Of a stretch of 64,000 nucleotides of DNA, positions 52,322 to 61,548 are shown in pieces (within the stretch, counting starts at the first letter, position 1; every line of letters begins with the position of its first letter). The DNA lies in the NCBI GenBank assembly GCA_947647615.1, contig CANSKS010000006.1, positions 24,962 through 88,961 of the forward strand, read 5' to 3'. The notes under the pieces were generated by a model. That model was not told where the DNA came from. It saw only the letters and a program-made list of their open reading frames with translations, and did no database searches. Made by a program: the position numbers and the translations under genes. Source of the stretch: an uncultured Neglectibacter sp. GTDB lineage: Bacteria; Bacillota; Clostridia; Oscillospirales; Acutalibacteraceae.

Positions 52322-52350
52322 TTGCGAAAAAGTGAAAAGCAAGGTATAAT
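52322..52350 (+). promoter_or_regulatory. Promoter of the MacAB-like export operon
   Basis: TTGCGA (52322-52327), 17-base spacer, TATAAT (52345-52350), 44 bases before the first ATG. Confidence 0.75.
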
Positions 52351-52393
52351 GAGATGGTATATTTTTATTTTGTGGCTAAGGAGCATAAAGCTT

Positions 52394-53788
52394 ATGAAAC
52401 ATAAAAGGAAGACGCTTGTTGTTGTCCTCTCCATTTTACTTCTACTGGTTGTGGCAGGAGGCTGCGTTTGGTTTTTCTGGGGGAAAAACGCTTTGGCAGC
52501 TTCCCAGGCTCCTCCGGTATCTGTAAGCGCGGTTTCCGAAATTGCCGGACTGGATATGGGAAATAACCCCCGTTATGCCGGTGTGGTAGAGCCTCAGACT
52601 ACTTATAAGATAAATAAAGATGAAAGCAAAACCGTCAGCGAGGTGTTGGTAGCAGAGGGCGACCAGGTAGAAGTTGGAACCCCCCTCTTCCGGTATGATA
52701 CCGATGAAATGCAGCTTTCCTTAACAGAAGCCGAAATCGCTTTAGAGGGAATCGCAAACCAGATCAGTTCCCTGCAATCCCAGAAAAAGGACCTGGAAAC
52801 CGAAAAGAAAAACGCCAGCAAGGACGACCAATATTCCTACACGGTACGAATCCAATCTATCGAATTGCAGATCAAAACAGAAGAGTACAACAGCACTTTG
52901 AAGAAGAGCGAGATTGAGAAGCTAAAAAACTCCCTGCAAAATGCCGAGGTGCTTTCCGAATATGCCGGCCTCATTAAAGAAATCAACACTACGCCCAAAA
53001 TGGATTCCAGCGGCCAGCAGGCGCCTTTTATCAGTATTCTTTCCAGCGGAGAATACCGGGTAAAGGGAACCATATCTGAACTCAATTTGCAAAGCCTCTC
53101 CCAGGGCCAGGCTGTCATTGTCCATTCCCGTACCGACGCCGCTGCCACCTGGCAGGGCGTGGTAGACGAAATAGAAACAGAACCTGCCACAGAAAACAAC
53201 AACGCTTACTTTTATGGCGGTATGGACAGCGGCACAAAAAGCTCGAAATACACTTTTTATGTACTGCTGGAAAACCTGGAAGGGCTTATTCTGGGCCAGC
53301 ACGTTTACATTGAGCCCGATTTGGGAGAAAGCGGGAGAAAAGAAGGCCTGTGGCTCTCCGCCCGTTATGTAAGCCATGACGAAGGCGGCAGCTTTGTATG
53401 GGCCTCCAACGAAAATGAAAAGCTGGAAAAGCGCCTGGTCACTTTGGGCGATTACGATACCGATACCGACGAATACCAGATCACCGACGGTCTCACCGGG
53501 AAAGATTTCATCGCTTTTCCCGATGACACCCTGCTGGAAGGTATGCCTACCACCAAAGACGGTTCTCCCCTGGGAGAAGCCTTGCCCCCCATGGACCCCG
53601 GAGCTTTTGACGGGGCCGGGGAAATGGATCCCGGCATGGCGGAGCCGCTCCCCGACGACGGCACCGTTTATCCCGAAGGAGAGGCGGAACCGCAGGAGGG
53701 CGCCGGGGACGGCACGTACACAGAGAACTACCCGGAAGAGGGTGTCGATATCATCGGCGGGGCAGACGCCGCCGTAGCCATATACTGA
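52394..53788 (+). CDS. HlyD/MacA-type membrane-fusion adaptor, first copy
   Basis: 464 residues. One N-terminal membrane helix (about 8-28), a lipoyl/barrel-sandwich half around VLVAEGDQVEVGTPLFRYD, a coiled-coil hairpin (about 110-195), then the second half and beta-barrel with FISILSSGEYRVKGTISEL. The last 70 residues are Pro/Gly/Glu/Asp-rich. In a single-membrane cell such adaptors sit outside and guide substrate from the MacB-like pump. The ATG at 52394 has AAGGAG upstream. It is the first gene of a four-gene operon. Confidence 0.85.
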   Translation: MKHKRKTLVVVLSILLLLVVAGGCVWFFWGKNALAASQAPPVSVSAVSEIAGLDMGNNPRYAGVVEPQTTYKINKDESKTVSEVLVAEGDQVEVGTPLFRYDTDEMQLSLTEAEIALEGIANQISSLQSQKKDLETEKKNASKDDQYSYTVRIQSIELQIKTEEYNSTLKKSEIEKLKNSLQNAEVLSEYAGLIKEINTTPKMDSSGQQAPFISILSSGEYRVKGTISELNLQSLSQGQAVIVHSRTDAAATWQGVVDEIETEPATENNNAYFYGGMDSGTKSSKYTFYVLLENLEGLILGQHVYIEPDLGESGRKEGLWLSARYVSHDEGGSFVWASNENEKLEKRLVTLGDYDTDTDEYQITDGLTGKDFIAFPDDTLLEGMPTTKDGSPLGEALPPMDPGAFDGAGEMDPGMAEPLPDDGTVYPEGEAEPQEGAGDGTYTENYPEEGVDIIGGADAAVAIY

Positions 53789-53827
53789 AAAAGCTCCACA
53801 GCCCTTTGCAGAAAGGATCCTCACAGT

Positions 53828-54997
53828 ATGATGCTTGAGCTGAAAAACATATATAAGACATATGTACAGGGCAAGCTGGAAGTGCCGGTGCTCAAAAACA
53901 TTTCTCTCTCCGTGGAAAATGGGGAATATGTAGCCATCATGGGCCCTTCCGGCTCCGGCAAAACCACTCTGATGAATATTATCGGCTGCCTTGACAACGC
54001 CAGCTCCGGGGAATATTTATTGGAAGGCCGCGACATTGCCCAAAATAACGACACTAAGATGTCGGAGGTGCGCCTGCACAGTATTGGCTTTGTGTTCCAA
54101 AGCTTTTACCTGCTTTCCAGACAATCTGCCATTGAAAACGTCGCTCTCCCCCTCCTTTACGCCGGGGTAAAACGACGGGAACGTCTGGAGATCGCCCAAA
54201 AGGCTCTGGAACGGGTGGGCCTGGGTGACCGTACCAATTTCAAACCCACTCAGCTTTCCGGCGGGCAATGCCAACGGGTAGCCATTGCCCGGGCTATTGT
54301 CAACAACCCAAAGATTTTGTTGGCCGACGAACCCACCGGAGCCTTGGACACGAAATCCGGCGAACAGATTATGGAAATTTTCAAAAGCCTCAATGAAGAG
54401 GGTGTCACCATTGTCATGATCACCCATGAGCCGGAAATTGCCGCCCACGCTCAGCGCACCCTTCACATTCGAGACGGCCGTCTTATGGATGCCAAAGGAA
54501 ACTTCTTGAATCCGGAGCCTGCAGAAGCTCAAGGATCTGCCGAAGAAACGGCCCCTCTCCTTTCGCCGGTTGAAGAAAATGACGCAGCTGCTCCGGAAGC
54601 TCCGTCAGAGCAGCCCAGTGCCGTAAAAACGGAGGCATCTCCTGTTCATGAGCCCTCTCAAGACACAGAAGCCGTTCCCGAAGCCGGCTCTGCCCAAAAG
54701 CAAGGGAAAGCGCCGGCGAAGCATGCCCACAAAAGGGCAAAAAAGCAAAGCAAACCAGCTGCGGAAAAGGCCGCCTTACCCCAGGGGACAGCCGGTAAGT
54801 TCGGGACGCCCATTTCCCTGGATCTCAGTTCTGCTTTTCCAAAGCCCGCGCAAAAATTCCAAGAAGAAAGAAGACCGGTTCCCGCAGAAGGCGGGTTTGA
54901 CGCGCCTATTCCCACCGATTTGAGCGGTTTGAATTTCCCCAAAACGAACACGGCGCTTTCCCGTTCCCCGGGGAAGGAGACAGCATATGAGATTTAA
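53828..54997 (+). CDS. MacB/LolD-type ABC ATPase with long C-terminal tail
   Basis: 389 residues. Residues 1-225 are a normal ATPase: Walker A GPSGSGKTT, signature LSGGQCQR, Walker B ILLADEPTGALD, switch His in MITHEPEIA. The 160-residue tail is low-complexity, rich in Ala/Glu/Pro/Lys, and carries two similar short motifs: FGTPISLDLSSAFPKP (about 324) and FDAPIPTDLSGLNFPK (about 356). Such a tail is not usual for this family and may bind a partner. Its 3' end overlaps the next gene by 11 bases. ATG 53828; a second ATG follows directly. Confidence 0.88.
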   Translation: MMLELKNIYKTYVQGKLEVPVLKNISLSVENGEYVAIMGPSGSGKTTLMNIIGCLDNASSGEYLLEGRDIAQNNDTKMSEVRLHSIGFVFQSFYLLSRQSAIENVALPLLYAGVKRRERLEIAQKALERVGLGDRTNFKPTQLSGGQCQRVAIARAIVNNPKILLADEPTGALDTKSGEQIMEIFKSLNEEGVTIVMITHEPEIAAHAQRTLHIRDGRLMDAKGNFLNPEPAEAQGSAEETAPLLSPVEENDAAAPEAPSEQPSAVKTEASPVHEPSQDTEAVPEAGSAQKQGKAPAKHAHKRAKKQSKPAAEKAALPQGTAGKFGTPISLDLSSAFPKPAQKFQEERRPVPAEGGFDAPIPTDLSGLNFPKTNTALSRSPGKETAYEI

Positions 54998-57011
54998 TAA
55001 AAAGAAGAAAAAATGGCTGGCCATTCTTCTCTGCGTCCTGTTTGCTGCAGGCATTGGAACCGGCCTTTGGTTTTACTTTCAGTACCGGAACGACAGCAAG
55101 ACCGTGGAAGTGATACCGGTTACTCAGGTTTCCGATGGTTATTGGGGCGACGACGTCCATTCCCAAGGCCTTGTCACAAGCGATTATTCCCAGGAGCTTT
55201 ACCCTGACAGCACCAGAGTAATCAGCGACATCTTTGTGCAGGAAGGCGACCAGGTCGCCATTGGCGACACCCTGCTCCAGTACGACAGAACCAGGTTGGA
55301 GCTGGACGTGGAAAGCAAACAGCTGCAGCTGACGGAAACCGACTTAAATATCGAAAACGCGCAGAAGCAGTTAAAAAAGCTGCAGAACACCAAACCTGCT
55401 TCCACAGTGCGCCCCACCACAACACCTCGTCCAACCAGAACGCCCAGACCTACTCAAACCCCCTCCCCTACTCCTGTGCCTACCCCCACGCCTATCCCTC
55501 CTGCCACTGTTACCCTTTACAGCCAGCTGGATCTTTCGTCCAGACCTTATGCAGGAAGCGGCACCAGCGAGGACCCTTACCTGTTTCTCTGCACGGAAGA
55601 TTGTACGATGACCACCGAGTTTTTACAATGGCTTCTAGGAGATGAGGACATTGAAGTCCCCGAAATCACCCCCTCTCCTTCTTCGGAACCTGACAGCGGC
55701 GATTCCGAAGGCTCCGAGGAAGACTCCTCCGAACCAGATGAAGATTCCGGGGATGACGAGCCCCTCCCTCCCGACCAACCGGCGGAAAAATATGCTTCCC
55801 CCTTTGCGGCCATATTTGAAGTGCGGGAAGAAAATTCCAACTTCGGCAGTCTGCTCTCTTCCTTTGGATTGGATGGCATCCAGCTTTCCGCCAATATGCA
55901 GGTTCCGAAAAAGCAGGAAAATCCCAGTGGAATTGCTTCGGTAGAAACTGTGGTAGACGCCTTTGAGGCCGCCGCCTCTCCCACCCCTACTCCTACTCCG
56001 AATACCGACAATTATAACCATATGAACTACAGCTCCACAGAGCTGAAAGCCTTAATTGCCGAAAAGAAGCAAGAAATTAAAGATTTACAATATCAACGCA
56101 AGCAGGCAAAACTGGCCTTAGACAGGGCCCAGCTGGCCTTAAAAAATTCCACTGTGCTTTCTACCGTAGACGGCGTTGTGCGAACTCTTACCGACCTGGA
56201 TACCGCCATGCAGAACAACACGCCCTTCCTGGTAGTATCCGGCGCGGAGCAGTATTACCTTACCGGGTCCATCAGCGAAAACCTGTTGGGCGTGGTGAAC
56301 GTAGGCGATTCTGTGACCGCTTCCTCTTGGGAAACCGGCCAAACCTATAACGCTCAAATCGTTTCTATTTCCGATTATCCCTTGGAGGAGGAGGGATATT
56401 ATGGCGGTGGCGGAAACCCGAACAGCTCCAATTACGAATTTACCGCTGTCATTGCCGAAGGCGAAAGCCTGCGGAACGGTCTTTACCTGGATGTTACCAT
56501 GAGCATCAGCGGCGGCTCCAGCAGCGGCGCTCTCTACCTTTGGAAGGCTTATATGAAAGAGGATGACAGCGGCTTTTATGTCTGGAAGGTTGGCCCCGAT
56601 AACCGGCTGCAAAAGCAATATTTGGAAACCGGAAAAATGGTCTGGGGCGATTATTTCGAGATTAAATCGGGCCTGACAAGCGACGATTATATCGCCTTTC
56701 CCGCCACCGATATCCGAGAGGGCTCCAAAGTGCGCCTTGAAGGCTCGGAAGAGGTGTTCCAACCCTACGGAGATGGAGCCGAGAGCTCTTTTGTCGGAAC
56801 GGAGGGTTCTTTCCCCAGTGGCTGGGAGGAATTTCCGGACGCCTCGGACTCCGGCGAAGAAAACGGCCTTTCTTCCGAAGGTGCAGATTCTTCCCCTTCG
56901 GAAGAAAGCTTTGCGGAGAATGACGAAGTCCAATACGGCGGTACGATAGTGGGCAGTGACGAAGGCGTTTATTTCAAAACAGAGGATGGAGGAGGGGTGA
57001 TGCTGCGATGA
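54987..57011 (+). CDS. HlyD/MacA-type adaptor, second copy with large insertion
   Basis: 674 residues, much longer than common adaptors. One membrane helix (about 8-30); VIPVTQVSDGYWG; first half-lipoyl with IFVQEGDQVAIGDTLLQYD; then an insertion (about 140-350) with a Pro-Thr linker (about 140-172) and an acidic Ser/Glu/Asp tract (about 232-260); coiled coil; second half with VLSTVDGVVRTL and a barrel. The C-terminus is acidic. It may form a hetero-complex with the first adaptor or handle another substrate step. AAGGAG precedes the ATG; its stop overlaps the permease start (ATGA). Confidence 0.82.
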   Translation: MRFNKKKKKWLAILLCVLFAAGIGTGLWFYFQYRNDSKTVEVIPVTQVSDGYWGDDVHSQGLVTSDYSQELYPDSTRVISDIFVQEGDQVAIGDTLLQYDRTRLELDVESKQLQLTETDLNIENAQKQLKKLQNTKPASTVRPTTTPRPTRTPRPTQTPSPTPVPTPTPIPPATVTLYSQLDLSSRPYAGSGTSEDPYLFLCTEDCTMTTEFLQWLLGDEDIEVPEITPSPSSEPDSGDSEGSEEDSSEPDEDSGDDEPLPPDQPAEKYASPFAAIFEVREENSNFGSLLSSFGLDGIQLSANMQVPKKQENPSGIASVETVVDAFEAAASPTPTPTPNTDNYNHMNYSSTELKALIAEKKQEIKDLQYQRKQAKLALDRAQLALKNSTVLSTVDGVVRTLTDLDTAMQNNTPFLVVSGAEQYYLTGSISENLLGVVNVGDSVTASSWETGQTYNAQIVSISDYPLEEEGYYGGGGNPNSSNYEFTAVIAEGESLRNGLYLDVTMSISGGSSSGALYLWKAYMKEDDSGFYVWKVGPDNRLQKQYLETGKMVWGDYFEIKSGLTSDDYIAFPATDIREGSKVRLEGSEEVFQPYGDGAESSFVGTEGSFPSGWEEFPDASDSGEENGLSSEGADSSPSEESFAENDEVQYGGTIVGSDEGVYFKTEDGGGVMLR

Positions 57012-58267
57012 TAGAAAATATTCGCCTTTCTTTCCAAGGAATATGGTCCCACAAACTCCGTTCTGTTCTGACCATGTTGGGTATTATTATTGGCATTGCC
57101 TCCATTATTTCCATTGTCTCCACTATCAAGGGCACCAATGAACAGATCAAACAGAATTTGATTGGTTCCGGCAACAATGTGGTGCGTATCCAGTTGTACC
57201 AACAGGAATCGGATTACATGATGGATTTCACCTACGAAGGAATTCCCGACGACATTCCGCAGATTTCGGAAGACACCTATGAAGAGATTTTGGCCTTGCC
57301 CCATGTAGAAAATGCCGCCGTCTATACTTACCGCCGCAATTCTTACAGCTCCTTTTACTACAACAACACCGAGCTCTCCGGCTGTGAGGTGTTTGGTGTC
57401 GATAACGCCTACTTTACCACCTGCGGCTACCGCATCAAGCGAGGGCGGAATCTGGTCCCAAAAGATTTTTACGAATTCCGGCCTGTGGCTCTCTTGGACG
57501 AGAACGCCGCCAGGAGCCTGTTTCAAGGAGAAGACCCTGTTGGCAAAACCATAGAATATGACTCTGTCGCCTTGGTAGTGGTAGGCGTTGTGGAAGAAAT
57601 TTCCAAGTTTGAGCCCGTGATCAATTCCCTCGACGACTATTTCATGTATGCCCAATCTGCTGCCAGCGGAAAGGTTTTTCTGCCCAACTGCATTTGGCCC
57701 AGCCTTTACGCCTATGATGAACCTCAGGCTGTAGCAATCCAGGCCAGCAGCACAGAAGCCATGTCGGAAGTGGGCAAGAATGTGGCAGACCTGCTCAATG
57801 CTCTGCACAGCAACGAACAAATTCAATACCGCGGCGAAGATACGCTTCAAAAAGCCAAGGAGCTGCAGGACCTCAGCAACGCTACCAACCAACAATTGAT
57901 TTGGATTGCCAGCATCTCCCTGCTGGTAGGCGGCATTGGCGTTATGAATATTATGCTGGTATCGGTAACGGAGCGTACCCGAGAGATCGGCCTAAAGAAG
58001 GCCATTGGCGCAAAGAAAAGCCGCATTCTTTGGCAATTCCTTACCGAGGCCGCCGTGCTCACCAGCCTGGGAGGAATCATCGGCGTAGGTGCCGGAATTG
58101 GACTTGCAGTGCTGATCTCTTCCATGACCCAAGCACCTTTTGCCATTAGCATACCCTTTATTTTCCTGGCTGTGCTGTTTTCCATGGCCATTGGCATTTT
58201 GTTTGGCCTGCTGCCTTCGGTAAAAGCGGCCAACCTAAATCCCATTGATGCTTTACGACACGAATGA
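57008..58267 (+). CDS. MacB-type ABC permease (FtsX/MacB core)
   Basis: 419 residues: TM1 (about 18-40), an extracytoplasmic MacB_PCD domain (about 45-270), then three C-terminal helices with FtsX motifs such as GGIGVMNIMLVSVTERTREIG and LLPSVKAANLNPIDAL. It works with the ATPase as a mechanotransmission pump that pushes peptides, lipids or antibiotics outward rather than through a channel. ATG overlaps the previous stop by 4 bases. A very strong terminator follows. Confidence 0.93.
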   Translation: MIENIRLSFQGIWSHKLRSVLTMLGIIIGIASIISIVSTIKGTNEQIKQNLIGSGNNVVRIQLYQQESDYMMDFTYEGIPDDIPQISEDTYEEILALPHVENAAVYTYRRNSYSSFYYNNTELSGCEVFGVDNAYFTTCGYRIKRGRNLVPKDFYEFRPVALLDENAARSLFQGEDPVGKTIEYDSVALVVVGVVEEISKFEPVINSLDDYFMYAQSAASGKVFLPNCIWPSLYAYDEPQAVAIQASSTEAMSEVGKNVADLLNALHSNEQIQYRGEDTLQKAKELQDLSNATNQQLIWIASISLLVGGIGVMNIMLVSVTERTREIGLKKAIGAKKSRILWQFLTEAAVLTSLGGIIGVGAGIGLAVLISSMTQAPFAISIPFIFLAVLFSMAIGILFGLLPSVKAANLNPIDALRHE

Positions 58268-58361
58268 TAGGACAAAGCAAAAAACTGCCGGGCCTTTTGG
58301 GGCAGTTACCTGTAGAGCGGGATTGCAAGCGAAACTTTAACAATTGCCATACGAGTGACAG

Positions 58362-58403
58362 AAAAAGGCAAGCAAGAAGCAACTGCTTCTTGCTTGCCTT
58401 TTT
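58362..58403. terminator. Very long bidirectional terminator hairpin
   Basis: Perfect 19-bp stem from AAAAAGGCAAGC (58362 on) to GCTTGCCTTTTT (to 58403), 4-base loop 58381-58384. A run on one side and T run on the other suit both the export operon and the convergent ABC operon. Confidence 0.93.
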
Positions 58404-58524
58404 CACTTTTTTATTATGGCTGGGAAATCTGTTCATCTCCAAGGAAGGAGACGCCTCCAGGGAGAAAATTAGATATTTCAAAAGCGTCGTTTGTCTGTAT
58501 TTCTCAACTGCGAAATACTAGAAA

Positions 58525-59196
58525 CTAGGATGCTTCTTTTTTAAACTCGATTTTGACGTCGCCGTTATTGCTGGACACATGCAGCATTTTTTCTCCGCCG
58601 TCCTTATTATCCGGCAAATTGCTCTCGCCTTTCTTTGTTTCTGAACGAATTGTGAAATCATCGTAACTTCCTGCAATTGCGCCAGAAATATCACCGTTTT
58701 TGACAGATAAAAACAGGTCTTCTCCTACATCCAAGCTTTCAAAAGTAATACTTCCGCCGTTAGAGGAAATGTTGATACTTCCTGTTACGGCCACTTCCGG
58801 AAGAGAGATATCTTCATTTGTGGTAGACAGCATGAGATTCTCTAAAAGTGCATCGGGTATCTGCAATAAGATTTTTCGGTTTTCGGCAGCAGGTTTTCCC
58901 CCAATATAATCTATCCAGTCTTTGTTGCTTACACTTGCCATGGTCAATACGTTTTCATTCGAAACTATAATATCATAGGGTTCTTTGCTGTTTTCAAAAT
59001 AGACAATGTGAATTTCACCGTCCTCAGATACGGACACTTCAATCTGCCTGTCGCGTACCTCTATACTTATCTCTTTAACCTGCGATACATTGGCTGTATA
59101 TTCCTTTTGTACAAACGGATGGTCGTTATTGGAGCAACCCGCCAAAATGAAACTACCCAATACCAGACACCATATCAATAAAATTATTTTTTTCAT
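58525..59196 (-). CDS. DUF4097-like lipoprotein
   Basis: 223 residues. Lipoprotein signal with lipobox ILAGC, then a repetitive beta-strand domain of the adhesin-like DUF4097 kind (SINISSNGGSITFESLDVGED and similar strands). It would sit on the outer face of the membrane. GGAGG precedes the ATG, 16 bases after the permease gene. As the third gene of the MerR-controlled ABC operon it may sense or bind the same compound. Confidence 0.75.
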   Translation of the reverse strand: MKKIILLIWCLVLGSFILAGCSNNDHPFVQKEYTANVSQVKEISIEVRDRQIEVSVSEDGEIHIVYFENSKEPYDIIVSNENVLTMASVSNKDWIDYIGGKPAAENRKILLQIPDALLENLMLSTTNEDISLPEVAVTGSINISSNGGSITFESLDVGEDLFLSVKNGDISGAIAGSYDDFTIRSETKKGESNLPDNKDGGEKMLHVSSNNGDVKIEFKKEAS

Positions 59197-59212
59197 CCTG
59201 ATTCCTCCATTC

Positions 59213-59860
59213 TCATAAGGTCTTTCTTTTCAAGATTATAAGCCCGCCGAGTAATAATGCGCTGCTTAGGAGCAGACAAATACAAATATGCAAGACAGCA
59301 TTGCTGTTCAACAGGATGGCCTGGAAAAATCCGGCCAAGATTGTCCGCAATGGCGCAATCGGTATAAAAACGCAAATAATGGCAGCCAGTACCGCGTCGG
59401 TCAGCCACCCATACCAACGAGACTGCATGGATAACAGCACATGAAGAAAAACCATAACAAGCAGCAAAAAGGACATCTGCTGGAACCTGGCAGCGATAAT
59501 CCCGTTTTCCGTCCACTTGCACACGTCCATCATATTGATAACCGCTTGCGCCGGATATATAGGATCGATCAAGAGATGTATTCCTGTGTTGACAAGAGAA
59601 ATGCAGAACGCTAAGAACCCATAGCAAATTAGACATCCAGAGAAGTAAGCCTTTTTGCTCGCTCCTAAGTGCATTAACTTCGTGAAATCATAAAAGATAA
59701 AGGAGAAAGGAGTCAATATCGCAAGCAGCCAAGTGTAATTTCCATTGCTCAAAATAACATCGCCGGAAGATGTGGCACAAAGCACCACAAGAATCGTAAA
59801 GATGAAACTGAATTTATTGCTTGCAAGCAACCGCTTTACAATTGCAAAAACAGGATTCAT
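59213..59860 (-). CDS. ABC transporter permease
   Basis: 215 residues with six hydrophobic helices and almost no soluble loops, the layout of ABC-2-type permeases paired with a separate ATPase. The ATG overlaps the stop of the ATPase gene by four bases (ATGA). Not similar enough to a named transporter to give a substrate; bacteriocin- or antibiotic-response exporters of this shape are common in Firmicutes. Confidence 0.8.
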   Translation of the reverse strand: MNPVFAIVKRLLASNKFSFIFTILVVLCATSSGDVILSNGNYTWLLAILTPFSFIFYDFTKLMHLGASKKAYFSGCLICYGFLAFCISLVNTGIHLLIDPIYPAQAVINMMDVCKWTENGIIAARFQQMSFLLLVMVFLHVLLSMQSRWYGWLTDAVLAAIICVFIPIAPLRTILAGFFQAILLNSNAVLHICICLLLSSALLLGGLIILKRKTL

Positions 59861-60546
59861 TTTGCAGCACCTCCTTTGTGACCAACCATTTGAATAAAGA
59901 AATCCTGCAGGTTCTCCGGTGGAGTGCCAAAAAAGAGAATGCGGCCTTTGTCTATTATGATCAGTTTATGGATTGTCTTTGCGATCTCTTCAATGATGTG
60001 AGTAGATACAATAATCATTCTCGGGTGTTTTTGAAAACTCCTTGTCAGCATATCGTAAAACTCCACACGCATGATCGCGTCAAAGCCAAGAACAGGTTCA
60101 TCTAAAAGAATGATCTCTTTATTACTTGCCAAACAGATAATCGTGGAAACCATCGTTTTCATACCAAGAGAAAGGTGATTAAACTTCTTTTTCCCCTCCA
60201 GCTCAAAACGCTCCATCATTTCCAAAGCGAAGTCGTGATCATAATTGGGATTTACTTCTGAGGCGACCCGAAGCAGCTTCCGCACTGGAAGGTTGAAATG
60301 TTTTGCGAAGTTTTCGATATAGCTGACGCCTGTGTCCAAGGTAGATGTTGTAATTGTTTTCCCGTCAATTTGAATAGCTCCGCTGGTAATGTTCCGGTAC
60401 CCTGCAATCGACTTGAGGAGCGTCGTTTTGCCTGCGCCGTTTCTGCCAAGCAGGCAGTAAATGCCTGGTTCGTCCATAGACAAAGTAATGTCTTTCAGTA
60501 CAGCTGCCTGCCCGTACAGCTTTGTTACTTCTTTGAGTGTTATCAT
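59857..60546 (-). CDS. ABC transporter ATPase
   Basis: 229 residues. Walker A GRNGAGKTT, Walker B IILLDEPVLGFD, switch His in VSTHIIEE. The signature motif is LSLGMKT instead of LSGGQ, as in YtrB-type ATPases. First gene of a three-gene operon. GGAGGG lies before the ATG. Driven by the MerR-type promoter at 60612-60642 and probably induced by a compound that the MerR protein senses. Confidence 0.9.
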   Translation of the reverse strand: MITLKEVTKLYGQAAVLKDITLSMDEPGIYCLLGRNGAGKTTLLKSIAGYRNITSGAIQIDGKTITTSTLDTGVSYIENFAKHFNLPVRKLLRVASEVNPNYDHDFALEMMERFELEGKKKFNHLSLGMKTMVSTIICLASNKEIILLDEPVLGFDAIMRVEFYDMLTRSFQKHPRMIIVSTHIIEEIAKTIHKLIIIDKGRILFFGTPPENLQDFFIQMVGHKGGAAK

Positions 60547-60580
60547 GCAGCAATCCCTCCTGTCAGCATTGACACAGGTG

Positions 60581-60609
60581 TTGCTTTTTGCAAATTCCTG
60601 TGCTAAAAT
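60581..60609 (+). promoter_or_regulatory. Promoter of the MerR regulator gene
   Basis: TTGCTT (60581-60586), 17-base spacer, TAAAAT (60604-60609). The start point would fall near the dyad bound by the regulator, allowing self-repression. Confidence 0.6.
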
Positions 60610-60611
60610 GG

Positions 60612-60642
60612 ATTATAAACCTTTGTCTAACACAAAGGTCAA
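60612..60642 (-). promoter_or_regulatory. MerR-type promoter and operator of the ABC operon
   Basis: Minus strand: TTGACC (60642-60637), 19-base spacer, TATAAT (60617-60612). Inside is a perfect dyad ACCTTTGT (60619-60626) / ACAAAGGT (60632-60639) with a 5-base centre. The over-long 19-bp spacer filled by a dyad is the classic MerR arrangement, in which the activated protein untwists DNA to align the boxes. Confidence 0.85.
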
Positions 60643-60660
60643 GAGGGAAAGAAATAGATT

Positions 60661-61443
60661 ATGCAGAAATATTTTTCAGTTGGAGAAGCGGCAAAGGCTG
60701 TCCACACTACGAGTGAAACCTTGCGTCACTACGACCGTATTGGGTTAGTGACGCCAAGTAAGAAAGATGAATGGACCAAGTATCGCTATTACACCGAGCA
60801 GGATATTGTTCGTCTGAATACGGTGCGGGCTTTGCAAACTATGGATTTGCCTTTGCAGGAGATAAAAAAGGTTTTGGAATTTGACGATCTCGAAAAAATC
60901 GTCGATTATTTGGCCCAGGCCGAAAAAAGAGCAGATGAAAAAATAGCCGCTCTCCAGTATAGCAAGTCAAAAATCCACTCGGCAAAAGCAAGCTATGAAA
61001 GGAAGCTGCAAGCACACAAAAATCAAAACGATACTTTTGTAAAAGAAATACCGGAACGTGTTCTTTTATTGTCCGATACTTTAGAAGCGCCAACACTTGA
61101 TAATCTGTGGAATTATCTCAGTCATTTTTACAGTAAAATGACTCCTGCATTAAAAGAGCAGTTCATTTTTGAGGATTTAGCTGGTATTTACTCAGAAAAT
61201 GGGGTATCCAGGCTTTTTGCTGTTTGCATTCGCTACGCAAAGATGGAAGGGCTAAAGGTTTTGCCAAAAGGAAACTACCTGTGCGCACAGTGTACCGAAG
61301 AAAACCGAGAGCAAACAACGAGTGAAGTCATGCGTATAGCCAGAACGGAATATGGTGTTGAGCCGGCATTTACAGTACAGTTAGTCATCGTCTCGGGCAT
61401 TTTGCAATGGAATTATGAAGCACAGGTTTATATTGAAAAATAG
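60661..61443 (+). CDS. MerR-family regulator
   Basis: 260 residues. N-terminal HTH: YFSVGEAAKAVHTTSETLRH followed by YDRIGLVTPSKK and YRYYTEQDIVRL; a coiled-coil dimer helix (about 80-120); then a C-terminal effector-type domain (about 125-260) of the GyrI-like kind seen in BmrR-type multidrug sensors. GAGGGAAAGAAA is upstream of the ATG. It is divergent from the ABC operon and the dyad between them is its probable binding site. Confidence 0.92.
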   Translation: MQKYFSVGEAAKAVHTTSETLRHYDRIGLVTPSKKDEWTKYRYYTEQDIVRLNTVRALQTMDLPLQEIKKVLEFDDLEKIVDYLAQAEKRADEKIAALQYSKSKIHSAKASYERKLQAHKNQNDTFVKEIPERVLLLSDTLEAPTLDNLWNYLSHFYSKMTPALKEQFIFEDLAGIYSENGVSRLFAVCIRYAKMEGLKVLPKGNYLCAQCTEENREQTTSEVMRIARTEYGVEPAFTVQLVIVSGILQWNYEAQVYIEK

Positions 61444-61448
61444 AACAT

Positions 61449-61530
61449 GCTGAAGCCGGCCGAGGGCAGCTTCAGCACTGCAAACCGGGAAAAATTTGTC
61501 AAGGGGATTTTACCAAAAGGTAAAATCCCC
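61449..61530. terminator. Two hairpins between merR and the P-loop gene
   Basis: GCTGAAGC / GCTTCAGC (61449-61456, 61469-61476) and a perfect 12-bp GGGGATTTTACC / GGTAAAATCCCC (61503-61514, 61519-61530). Both lack long T runs; probably convergent-gene terminators. Confidence 0.55.
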
Positions 61531-61548
61531 TCAATAAACTGGGAGCTT

